Assembly (NCBI GenBank): GCA_905234915.1 | Contig: CAJOJP010000006.1 | Coordinates: forward strand, 3,667 to 42,934 | From: Candidatus Gastranaerophilales bacterium | Lineage (GTDB): Bacteria; Cyanobacteriota; Vampirovibrionia; Gastranaerophilales; Gastranaerophilaceae | DNA length: 39,268 bases | Direction of reading: 5' to 3' | Part shown: positions 25,571 to 32,370 of the stretch, piece after piece | How the letters are laid out: each line of letters opens with the position of its first letter | Position numbering within the stretch: position 1 is the stretch's first letter | Translations under genes and position numbers: made by a program | Notes under the pieces: model-generated | Databases searched by the model: none | Seen by the model: only the letters and a program-made list of their open reading frames with translations | Told to the model about the DNA's origin: nothing

Positions 25571-27739
25571 CTATATTATATAAACTTTCAATTTATCTTT
25601 GTATTGTTCTAAAATTTCATCAATTTCCTTACTGCTTTTTATTCCTGTTACTGCAGCTAAAATTAAATTTTTATTATTTTTATCGATATAACCTGCGCAA
25701 GTTCTGAGATTTCCAACTCCAAGCGGTTTTTTATTATTTATACATTTTACAATATATGTTTTTCCGTTCCGTTCTGCCGTAAACATATTTTTGCCTATAT
25801 CTCCCGATATTTTATATCCTTCATTTTTAAGTAATTCTGCTATTTTTAATCTGAAATCTTTTGGTTGTATATTTAGCAAATTTTCATTCAATGACAAATT
25901 TATATTTTCACTGTCTTTTTTTATATTCCAGCGTTTCAATGCGGATGCAACAGAGCTTCTATCGCTCCTTAAGTTAAGTATGGTTATAATTTCAGGTGCT
26001 GTTTTCCCTTGTAAATGTAATTCTATTATTTTTTCTTTATTTTGCTCTATTTCTGTTTTTCTTTCCTGTTCTTCAAAATCCCCTTGAATGTTCCAACGTC
26101 GAAGTGCAGTGTAAATGGCACTTGAACTACAACTTAATTCCAGTTCATTTATTATTTTTTGTGCTGATTTTCCTTGTAAATGTAATACAATTATTTTATC
26201 TTTGTATTTTTCTATTTCTGATTGTCTTTTTACTTTTACTCTTACAAAATCGCCCTGTTCTTCCCAACGTTGAAGTGCTACCGTAACAGAACTTCTTTCA
26301 TATACTAATCCAAGTTCAGTTATAATCTCGGGTGCTGTTTTTCCTTGTAAATGTAATTCTATTATTTTTTCTTTATTTTGCTCTATTTCTGTTTTTCTTT
26401 CCTGTTTTTCAAAATTCCGCTGTTTTTTTCGTTGTTGAGGTACTGTAATGATTGGAGATTCTTTAAAGTCACCATGCTTTTTCCAGCGTTTAAGTGCGGG
26501 ATAAATGGAAAAACGCTTACAGCTTAATCTAAGTTCAGTTATTATTTCGGGTGCTGTTTTTCCTTGCAAATATAATTCAATTATTTTATCTTTATTTTTT
26601 TCTATTTCAGATTTATTTTCTTGTCTTATAAAATCGCTATGTTCTTCCCAGCGTTGAAGTGCGTTATTAATGGAAGCACTACAGCAGCTTAATCCAAGTT
26701 CAGTTATTATTTCGGGGGCTGATTTTCCTTGTTGATGCAATTCAATTATTTTATCTTTATTTTGTTCTATTTCAGATTTCTTTTCCTGTCTTACAAAATC
26801 GCCTTGTATTTCCCAATCTCTCAGTTTTTGATTTACATAATTAACGGCATAATCCAATCCGAGTTCAGTTATTATTTCAGGTGCTGATTTTCCTTGTTGA
26901 TGTAATTCGATTATTTTATTTTTGTTTTGTTCTATTTCTGATTCTTTTTCTTGTTCTATCAGGCAGCCTTGTTCTTTCCAACGTTGAATTATACTATTGA
27001 TATATCTTATACTCAGGTTTAAATTAAGTTTATTTATTATTTCCCGTGCTATTTTCCCTTGTTGATGTAATTCGATTATTTCATCTTTATATTTTTCTAT
27101 TGGACTTATAATCGTATTTCTATTGTAATCCACTAAAGTTTCGTCAGTTAATTCAAAATTATGTTCATCAGCATATTTAATAACGTCATCCAAATTCATA
27201 ATTTTACAGTCATAACCAAAACTTTCAGCCAATTTAAAGGCATCATCACAAACTCCTGATGAAGCTATCATTATTGTGTTATCAGCATTGTATTTATTTT
27301 TACAATAATCAAGTGCATAAAATTCATCGATTCTTACATTGTCTTTAATATTTTTGCATTGAATTATTGTTTTTTTACCGTTTTTTTCTAAGATTATATC
27401 CACTCCGCCATCATTGCTTGGCGGAGTTAAGATTACATCATCATATTCACCTGAGGCAACAAACATATCTGCAACAAGTTCTTCAAAAGCATGACCTTCA
27501 ATAGTAAATAATTTTTTTCTTATTTCAATATATGGTGAATCATGTTTTAAAATTGTAGGATTTGTTTGACAGCCAAAAGAAACAATAGGTTTATTTATTG
27601 CACTTATTGCATTGCTATAATTTTTATAATCATTATCGTTTATTTGTTTAAATTTAGTTTTATTAATATTTTCTTTTTTGATAAAATTATTTTTATAATA
27701 ATTAAAACTAAGGCTATTATTTATATTAAAATTTAACAT
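25571..27739 (-). CDS. Mrr-type nuclease with seven tandem helix-turn-helix modules
   Basis: 722 residues. Residues 1-60 are Asn/Lys-rich and end in KPIVSFGCQ (SF-G motif). Residues 78-191 form a Mrr/restriction-endonuclease-like domain: EGHAFEELVADMF, then NDGGVDIIL (D114) and TIIQCKN (Q127, K129), the expected D...QxK site. Residues 219-604 hold seven 36-residue modules starting at 219, 274, 329, 384, 457, 514 and 569, with linkers of 19 residues except after modules 4 (37) and 5 (21). Each reads KIIELHxQGKxAxEII..L.L, then a variable segment, then a final RW (DW in module 2), like a helix-turn-helix. The C-terminal ~95 residues look like a second, inactive Mrr fold (FTAERNGKTYIVKC, where K replaces Q of QxK). 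It starts 2 bases after the kinase gene, behind GAGGAA. Confidence 0.8.
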   Translation of the reverse strand: MLNFNINNSLSFNYYKNNFIKKENINKTKFKQINDNDYKNYSNAISAINKPIVSFGCQTNPTILKHDSPYIEIRKKLFTIEGHAFEELVADMFVASGEYDDVILTPPSNDGGVDIILEKNGKKTIIQCKNIKDNVRIDEFYALDYCKNKYNADNTIMIASSGVCDDAFKLAESFGYDCKIMNLDDVIKYADEHNFELTDETLVDYNRNTIISPIEKYKDEIIELHQQGKIAREIINKLNLNLSIRYINSIIQRWKEQGCLIEQEKESEIEQNKNKIIELHQQGKSAPEIITELGLDYAVNYVNQKLRDWEIQGDFVRQEKKSEIEQNKDKIIELHQQGKSAPEIITELGLSCCSASINNALQRWEEHSDFIRQENKSEIEKNKDKIIELYLQGKTAPEIITELRLSCKRFSIYPALKRWKKHGDFKESPIITVPQQRKKQRNFEKQERKTEIEQNKEKIIELHLQGKTAPEIITELGLVYERSSVTVALQRWEEQGDFVRVKVKRQSEIEKYKDKIIVLHLQGKSAQKIINELELSCSSSAIYTALRRWNIQGDFEEQERKTEIEQNKEKIIELHLQGKTAPEIITILNLRSDRSSVASALKRWNIKKDSENINLSLNENLLNIQPKDFRLKIAELLKNEGYKISGDIGKNMFTAERNGKTYIVKCINNKKPLGVGNLRTCAGYIDKNNKNLILAAVTGIKSSKEIDEILEQYKDKLKVYII
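25928..27085 (-). repeat. Seven in-frame repeats encoding helix-turn-helix modules
   Basis: The unit is about 165 bases (55 codons), with one 54-base insertion between units 4 and 5 and a 6-base one between 5 and 6. It is visible at DNA level as recurring AATTATTTTATCTTTATTTT / CCTTGTTGATGTAATTC-like strings on the plus strand. It is a protein-coding repeat, not a CRISPR array. Confidence 0.85.
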
Positions 27740-27741
27740 AA

Positions 27742-29880
27742 TTATAATTCCTCATTTCTTTGTTCTGCCCATTCTTTAGGATTTCTTACCGTTTTCAAAA
27801 AATCTTCCATTCTTACATCGTAATATCTGAAATATGGTTTATCGTTTTCAAAAATGCTGTGAGCAGTAAACCACCTTGAAGTTGTTCTTATGTATGTTTT
27901 AAATTTATCCTCTTTTGTATCAATTCCAACTTTTTCACTTGATTTATTTACTTTATCTTTTATTATTTCAACATTTTTTATTAATTTTTGTTTTTTATCT
28001 TCGTCAAGCTTGTCGTAATATTCAGGGAATAATACAAAATCAAGTATAACAGCGGTCATATCAAGAGCAGAATTTTGATATAAATGTTTTTCCCAATCGT
28101 TTACCTTCCAAAAGTCTATAACATTTATTTCATCATCACCCACCATTAAGTTATTTGCATTAATTGGGTCAAGTTTATAGCCTTTATCAGAAATAAGTTT
28201 TACTTTTTCTGCCAATTTATCGAATGCTTTATCACTCATGGAAGCAATTTTATCTGTTTTTGAAAAATAAATTTCTGCCTGTTCTTTTGTTATATGTTCA
28301 GGCATAGGAGGATTAATTGTTTCGTTTAATATTGTTTTACTCCAATTTGGTATTGAATGTTCAACCCCCGGAAGTTTCTTTAAAATCATTGCATTTGATA
28401 TTGGACTTATCCAAACAGGCTGACCGACATTAATATTATCAGGGAATAATCCGACAGGGATTTTATTAGGGTCGCCGTGTTTTAAAATTTTAAGTACGTA
28501 TTCATCATTATTTGGAATTGCATAAACCTTTGAATTTGCTCCTTCACCTATTGGCGTTTGTTCTTGTACTTTCAAAACAAAATTTTCAGGTATAATTTCT
28601 TTTATTCTATCAGGCATTGAACTTTCAATAACAGCATCATCAAGCGTTTTTATATGTTCCTGTGTTAATTTTTTTGTGTATTTTGGATTATTTTTATCAA
28701 TTTCTCTTTGTATATTAGCATTAATATTATTCCAATCTTTCATTAAAGAAAGCGAATTGTTGTAATATGTAATTCTGTTTTTATCATTTTCTTGTTCTGC
28801 TTTATCAAGCATTTTTTTGTAATATTCAATTGAACTTTGCATATAATCTTTTAATTGTTTTTGATTAATAATACCTGAACGAGTATGACTGCTTGCTTTG
28901 TGCATAAAGTTTGCACTTTGTATTTTCATTATTTCAGCTTGCATAATGTCAGAAGAAACATTACCGTTTTTATCAGGTTTTAAAAGTTCACTATGTGCAT
29001 TTTCACGCTTTGCAATATCTAAAACAACATTTTTATGACTGCTTTCATTTGCAAAATTTTTATAAAATTCTGACATATTTTTATGATATTTACCTTTTTC
29101 AATTAAATAGGTGTTTAAAACATCGTAAGTATCAGGTGTTTTTAATAAGTAATCGTGAAGCCCATAAAATTCAAAAGATTTTAAGCTTGAAGGAAGTTCA
29201 GATGTATCAGAGCGGTGAGAATTTACATTGCCTTTTTTCACTATAACCCCATCTTTATTCATAATACCAATAACTCTCTCTGAAATCATGTCATCTATAT
29301 TTTCAAATTTTGAATTTTCAAAATCAAAAAATCCGGCTTGATTTTTGTCAAATTTAACATTTCCTAAATTAAAATCATAGTTCATTAATCTGCATCTGTT
29401 GCTTCCGCCTGTTTTTGAGGAATTTTTCATAATATAACCGATATCGGTTTCACAAATAGCACTTAACAGACTTTCAAATTTTTCTTTATTAAAAGGATTT
29501 GAAACAGAATTTATCCCTTCTCCTTTAACCAAAGAAGAAACAATCAATGTATCATGGGAATTTTCAATAGCAAATTTGCCTTCTTGTGAATTTTGAAGTT
29601 TAACACCCGAATCAAACATTTTATCAAGCATTGCAATTTCTCTTTGTGTATCTTGATTATATGCATTTTTACCTTTGTGTTTTTTTACAACCAAATCCTG
29701 ACCAAGAGAAAATACTTCACCATTTGCACCATTTCCTAAAAAATTCTCTCTTTTAATTGCTTCAAATGCTTTTTTAATATCATCTTCATCAGGTTTCTTT
29801 GCAATAGGTGTAATTCTATTGCCATTATTGTCAATAAACGGTTTTTCGATACCGCAAAACGAAATTGCAGAAATTTTCAT
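27742..29880 (-). CDS. Tandem protein-kinase-like protein with ISFCG motif
   Basis: 712 residues from the ATG behind AAGGAGAAAG; an upstream start would add 10 residues without a site. It opens MKISAISFCG, the shared N-terminal motif. Kinase-like domain 1 (about 45-215): Gly loop LGNGANGEVFSL, VVKK lysine, REIAMLDKM helix, catalytic-loop-like YDFNLGNV (D and N five residues apart) and FFDFEN as DFG equivalent. A helical, Lys/Asn-rich middle runs to about 455. Kinase-like domain 2: Gly loop IGEGANSKVYAI, VLKILK lysine, LDPINANNLMV and VIDFW. The folds resemble effector-type or atypical kinases. Targets are unknown. It is first in an operon with the nuclease gene. Confidence 0.7.
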   Translation of the reverse strand: MKISAISFCGIEKPFIDNNGNRITPIAKKPDEDDIKKAFEAIKRENFLGNGANGEVFSLGQDLVVKKHKGKNAYNQDTQREIAMLDKMFDSGVKLQNSQEGKFAIENSHDTLIVSSLVKGEGINSVSNPFNKEKFESLLSAICETDIGYIMKNSSKTGGSNRCRLMNYDFNLGNVKFDKNQAGFFDFENSKFENIDDMISERVIGIMNKDGVIVKKGNVNSHRSDTSELPSSLKSFEFYGLHDYLLKTPDTYDVLNTYLIEKGKYHKNMSEFYKNFANESSHKNVVLDIAKRENAHSELLKPDKNGNVSSDIMQAEIMKIQSANFMHKASSHTRSGIINQKQLKDYMQSSIEYYKKMLDKAEQENDKNRITYYNNSLSLMKDWNNINANIQREIDKNNPKYTKKLTQEHIKTLDDAVIESSMPDRIKEIIPENFVLKVQEQTPIGEGANSKVYAIPNNDEYVLKILKHGDPNKIPVGLFPDNINVGQPVWISPISNAMILKKLPGVEHSIPNWSKTILNETINPPMPEHITKEQAEIYFSKTDKIASMSDKAFDKLAEKVKLISDKGYKLDPINANNLMVGDDEINVIDFWKVNDWEKHLYQNSALDMTAVILDFVLFPEYYDKLDEDKKQKLIKNVEIIKDKVNKSSEKVGIDTKEDKFKTYIRTTSRWFTAHSIFENDKPYFRYYDVRMEDFLKTVRNPKEWAEQRNEEL

Positions 29881-30117
29881 TTCTTTCTCCTTCCGAATTA
29901 ATAAACACACACATGTAATAAAAATAATAAATAAAATTTTTGCTATTTTTAAGAATAATTTTTAATCATTGAAATAAATTTGCTTATTTTTTATATCTTT
30001 AACAGAAATAAAAAGAATTCCATCTTTAATATAAGCTGTTTTTGAACTGCTTTAAGTTAATCTCTGAACTGCCTTTTTTTAAATATTTATGCTATTTTAA
30101 TAAAAAAGGAGATTTTT

Positions 30118-30567
30118 ATGAATGATATAAAATTGCAGGGACTTGATGCAGACGGTATAGAAAAAGAATATTCATTAAATGATTTTAAAGGACAAAAGAT
30201 TATTTTATATTTTTATCCGAAAGATAATACATCAGGCTGTACAATGGAAGCCTGTGGTTTTAGAGATAATATGAACCGCCTTATAAAATATGCTGTTGTA
30301 ATAGGAGTAAGCCCTGACAGCATAAAAAGCCATAAATCTTTCAAAGAAAAACAGAGTTTAAATTTTATTCTGCTGTCTGACCTTGAACATAAACTTGCTG
30401 AGGCATTTGATGTTTGGAAGGAAAAATCAATGTACGGCAGAAAATATATGGGAATTGAACGCTCGACTTTTATAATAGATAAAGACGGGGAAATAGAAAA
30501 AGAATGGAAGAAAGTAAAAGTTAAAGGTCACGTTGATGAAGTGATTGAATATTTAAACGCTGGTTAA
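30118..30567 (+). CDS. bcp: PrxQ/Bcp-type thiol peroxidase
   Basis: 149 residues. It reduces hydrogen peroxide and organic peroxides using thioredoxin. The core motif YFYPKDNTSGCTMEACGFRD gives peroxidatic C41 and resolving C46, five residues apart as in the PrxQ class. Later FVWKEK-type region (FDVWKEKSMYGRKYMGIERSTFIID) and the end block are typical. AAAAGGAG precedes the ATG. Its last 47 bases overlap the end of ogt on the other strand. Confidence 0.95.
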   Translation: MNDIKLQGLDADGIEKEYSLNDFKGQKIILYFYPKDNTSGCTMEACGFRDNMNRLIKYAVVIGVSPDSIKSHKSFKEKQSLNFILLSDLEHKLAEAFDVWKEKSMYGRKYMGIERSTFIIDKDGEIEKEWKKVKVKGHVDEVIEYLNAG

Positions 30568-31015
30568 TACCGTTTTCTATATTAAGCAATTTTTGTTTTA
30601 AATCACAGCCGTAAGCAAAACCGCCCAAATTATTGTTTTTTGAAATAACTCTATGACATGGGATAATAATCATTATCGTATTTTTATTACAGGCATTGCC
30701 GATTGCTCTTTGTGCATTCTTATTTCCTATTGCAGCAGCAATTTCAGAATAACTTTTGATTTTGCCATAAGGAATATTTTGAAGTTCACTCCATACTAAT
30801 TTTTGAAAGTCAGTTCCTTTAGGATTAATTTTTATATTAAAAGTCGTTCTTTTTCCGGAAAAATATTCATCTAATTGGGTCTTTATATCTTTTATAAAAT
30901 CATTTTCAACATTTGACTTCCCACAACAATCAACTAACTTTAGTGAAACAAGTTTATTGTTTTCACAGATTATTTCTAATATCCCGATAGGTGAATTATA
31001 ATATGACTTTTCCAT
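30521..31015 (-). CDS. ogt: Methylated-DNA-protein cysteine methyltransferase
   Basis: 164 residues from the ATG chosen (an upstream TTG would add 2). It repairs O6-methylguanine by accepting the alkyl group in a suicide reaction. The active-site PCHRVI motif (Cys about 120) is preceded by the helix-turn-helix block PYGKIKSYSEIAAAIGNKNAQRAIGNA, and followed by NNLGGFAYG and a KQKLLNIE end. It has an extra 10-15 residue tail past the usual end, which is the part overlapping bcp. Confidence 0.93.
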   Translation of the reverse strand: MEKSYYNSPIGILEIICENNKLVSLKLVDCCGKSNVENDFIKDIKTQLDEYFSGKRTTFNIKINPKGTDFQKLVWSELQNIPYGKIKSYSEIAAAIGNKNAQRAIGNACNKNTIMIIIPCHRVISKNNNLGGFAYGCDLKQKLLNIENGINQRLNIQSLHQRDL

Positions 31016-31083
31016 ACACAAATTTTACAACAAACTTTTGAGGGGTAAATATAATTAAATTTTGACCTAACTTCCGACTAAAT

Positions 31084-31191
31084 ATGTCAAACTCGCAATA
31101 CTTTATGTCAAAATCCCTGATACAGTACATAGAAAATTTGTATCAGGAATGGAAAACCGCATTTGATGATATTATAAATTCTGCTGATTAA
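31084..31191 (+). CDS. Possible 35-residue ORF
   Basis: ATG to TAA, translating MSNSQYFMSKSLIQYIENLY and ending in a WKTAFDDIINSAD-like tail. There is no clear ribosome binding site and no family. Could be a remnant of a larger gene. It lies in the 330-base gap between ogt and tRNA-Ser. Confidence 0.2.
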   Translation: MSNSQYFMSKSLIQYIENLYQEWKTAFDDIINSAD

Positions 31192-31254
31192 AATAAACTC
31201 ATTTATGTTCTTTACATTCAAACAGGATTTGAGTAGAATAGGTATAAAGAGGTT

Positions 31255-31319
31255 TTCTGCCTGATAAAGAATAATTATTAAAAATTTTTATCAGAGCGAA
31301 ATACAGAGCGAAGGCAGAA
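31255..31319. repeat. Nested inverted repeat upstream of tRNA-Ser
   Basis: TTCTGCC (31255) pairs with GGCAGAA (31313-31319), and inside it TGATAAA pairs with TTTATCA (31287-31293). CAGAGCGAA occurs twice in the right arm. It may be a terminator-like or cruciform structure; no function is evident. Confidence 0.4.
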
Positions 31320-31350
31320 TAAAAACTTCTAAAACTCAATAAAACCAAAT

Positions 31351-31437
31351 GGAGAGGTGTCCGAGCGGTTTAAGGTGCAGACCTGGAACGTCTGTGTCGG
31401 GGCAACTCGACCGAGGGTTCGAATCCCTCCCTCTCCG
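31351..31437 (+). tRNA. tRNA-Ser (GGA)
   Basis: 87 bases with a complete cloverleaf. Acceptor GGAGAGG pairs with CCTCTCC. Anticodon loop CTGGAAC has anticodon GGA. There is a long class II variable arm (GTGTCGGGGCAACTCGACC) and T arm GAGGGTTCGAATCCCTC. Discriminator base is G and CCA is not encoded. The 3' end is the attachment site of the downstream island. Confidence 0.95.
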
Positions 31438-31481
31438 TTTTTTGTTTGTTTTTTAATATTTAAATTTCCTTATATTTTTAT
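31413..31481 (+). repeat. attL: left 69-bp direct repeat of the island
   Basis: Identical over 69 bases to 36089-36157. It covers the last 25 bases of tRNA-Ser and 44 bases downstream (GAGGGTTCGAATCCC ... TTCCTTATATTTTTAT). Duplication of a tRNA 3' end is the classical mark of tyrosine-recombinase-mediated integration. Confidence 0.9.
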
Positions 31482-31492
31482 TATTTTTCTGG

Positions 31493-31690
31493 CAGTTTGA
31501 GAATTGCGAACAGTTTGAGAATTTTGCTTAAAATTCAGTAATATCAAGCTTTTTTAACTTTTAAAAAGGTGTGAGATAAAAATCTCAAACTACCTCAAAC
31601 TACCCGTTTTGCACGCAGTTTGAGAACAGGCGGAATCTCTTACCCTATCAGTATTTGGCTTTAATTTGAGATATTGCAAGCACTTTGAGA
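31493..31690. repeat. Array of CAGTTTGAGAA-type sites just inside attL
   Basis: CAGTTTGAGAA occurs three times (31493-31503, 31511-31521, 31616-31626), with inverted copies TCTCAAACTA (31583) and CTCAAACTA (31594), and shorter TTTGAGAT matches near 31666 and 31684. About seven copies in 200 bases beside the attachment site suggest arm-type binding sites for a recombinase or accessory factor. The rest of the 31482-31876 stretch holds no gene. Confidence 0.6.
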
Positions 31691-31841
31691 TTTTATGAAC
31701 ACTTATTTTTTAGTGGTATATAATTGGTAGTTTGAATTTTTTTATAATAAATCTGAAAATTTTTACTAATTTTTGTTAATTTAAACTTGGTAAAATTTTA
31801 CAAAAGTCGGTAGTAAATTTTAAAAACTTGGTAAAAAAATA

Positions 31842-31870
31842 TTGATATTATAACAACTTTTATGTAATAT
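31842..31870 (+). promoter_or_regulatory. Sigma70-type promoter for the structured RNA / small peptide transcript
   Basis: TTGATA (31842-31847), a 17-base spacer and TAATAT (31865-31870). Transcription would begin about 31877, at the GTGGGG that opens the structured RNA. Confidence 0.55.
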
Positions 31871-31876
31871 TCATGT

Positions 31877-32040
31877 GGGGAATGGAGTAGCCCGACAGGT
31901 TCGGATACCTACAAAATTTTCAAAAGGGCGTTATTGAGCCTGAAAGATTTATATCAATAATAAGTCTTTCGTTATAAATAAGGTAGTATCCACGTCGTCC
32001 TAAGACGGAAAAAATGGGTTTGATATTAACTTATTTTTTA
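31877..32040 (+). ncRNA. Candidate structured RNA leader
   Basis: Several complementary segments lie in order. CAGGTTC (31896) pairs with GAGCCTG (31935). GGATACCTAC (31903) pairs with GTAGTATCC (31983) apart from a bulged C. GCCC pairs with GGGC (31926). GAAAGA pairs with TCTTTC, and CGTC with GACG. The first two long helices interleave, so they would form a pseudoknot or be alternative folds. It is unusually GC-rich for this window and lies between a promoter and a small ORF with a terminator. I do not recognise a known RNA family; it may simply be the 5' UTR of the peptide mRNA. Confidence 0.45.
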
Positions 32041-32042
32041 AC

Positions 32043-32077
32043 CATGTCTAATTTGATGTGCACTCAAATTAGACATG
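32043..32077. repeat. Perfect 14-bp stem hairpin
   Basis: CATGTCTAATTTGA and TCAAATTAGACATG flank a 7-base loop. There is no T run, so it is not a terminator. It lies between the structured segment and the small ORF. Confidence 0.65.
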
Positions 32078-32121
32078 TGGGAAAAGTACCACAATAAAAA
32101 TTCGGCCACCGTAGGGTAGCT

Positions 32122-32151
32122 CCTTACGCCGGCGTAAGGTTCAACAAGGAG
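32122..32151 (+). promoter_or_regulatory. Palindrome and anti-Shine-Dalgarno ahead of the small ORF
   Basis: CCTTACGCCGGCGTAAGG (32122-32139) is a perfect 18-base palindrome. Just left, CTCCTT (32120-32125) is exactly complementary to the ribosome binding site AAGGAG (32146-32151). TTCAAC (32140) is complementary to GTTGAA across the ATG. These alternatives could hide or expose the start site, as in translationally controlled type I toxins. Confidence 0.5.
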
Positions 32152-32159
32152 ATATAGTT

Positions 32160-32240
32160 ATGTTGAATCTTATAACAATATCTATACATCCAATATTATT
32201 ACTATTTATAGCATATATTATTTGGCAATGTAATAGATAA
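32160..32240 (+). CDS. 26-residue hydrophobic peptide, Fst/Ldr-like type I toxin candidate
   Basis: ATG 8 bases after a perfect AAGGAG. The peptide starts MLNLITISIHPILLLF and continues to a WQCNR end: a single membrane helix with a central Pro and a short polar C-terminal tail, the layout of Fst/Ldr/TxpA-class toxins (x-x-P-hydrophobic helix-W-x-x-x-R). It is preceded by a long structured leader that can mask its ribosome binding site and followed by a strong terminator. Resemblance is in layout and not proven by similarity search. It may serve island maintenance. Confidence 0.5.
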   Translation: MLNLITISIHPILLLFIAYIIWQCNR

Positions 32241-32244
32241 TTGG

Positions 32245-32270
32245 GGAGGAGGGTTTTTACCCTCCTTTTT
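32245..32270 (+). terminator. Terminator after the small peptide ORF
   Basis: GGAGGG, 6-base loop, CCCTCC, then TTTTT. Confidence 0.9.
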
Positions 32271-32370
32271 AAATCTAAAATATATTATGTCCATTTCTGA
32301 CATAGTAATATGCGACAATAAAGGTATTATGTTTGAGATATAATTATAACAAGATAAATGGAGTAGTAAA

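Noticed and set aside
25928-27085. Regularly spaced repeats that could suggest a CRISPR array
   Set aside because: Units are about 165 bases, in frame and coding throughout, with conserved protein framework; no short palindromic repeats with unique spacers.
31877-32040. tmRNA or manganese (yybP-ykoY) riboswitch
   Set aside because: Opening GGGG and GGAGTAGC recall both, but there is no tRNA-like 3' end or tag ORF, and the second conserved half of the riboswitch is not visible.
32043-32077. Hairpin as an intrinsic terminator
   Set aside because: No T run follows the stem on either strand.
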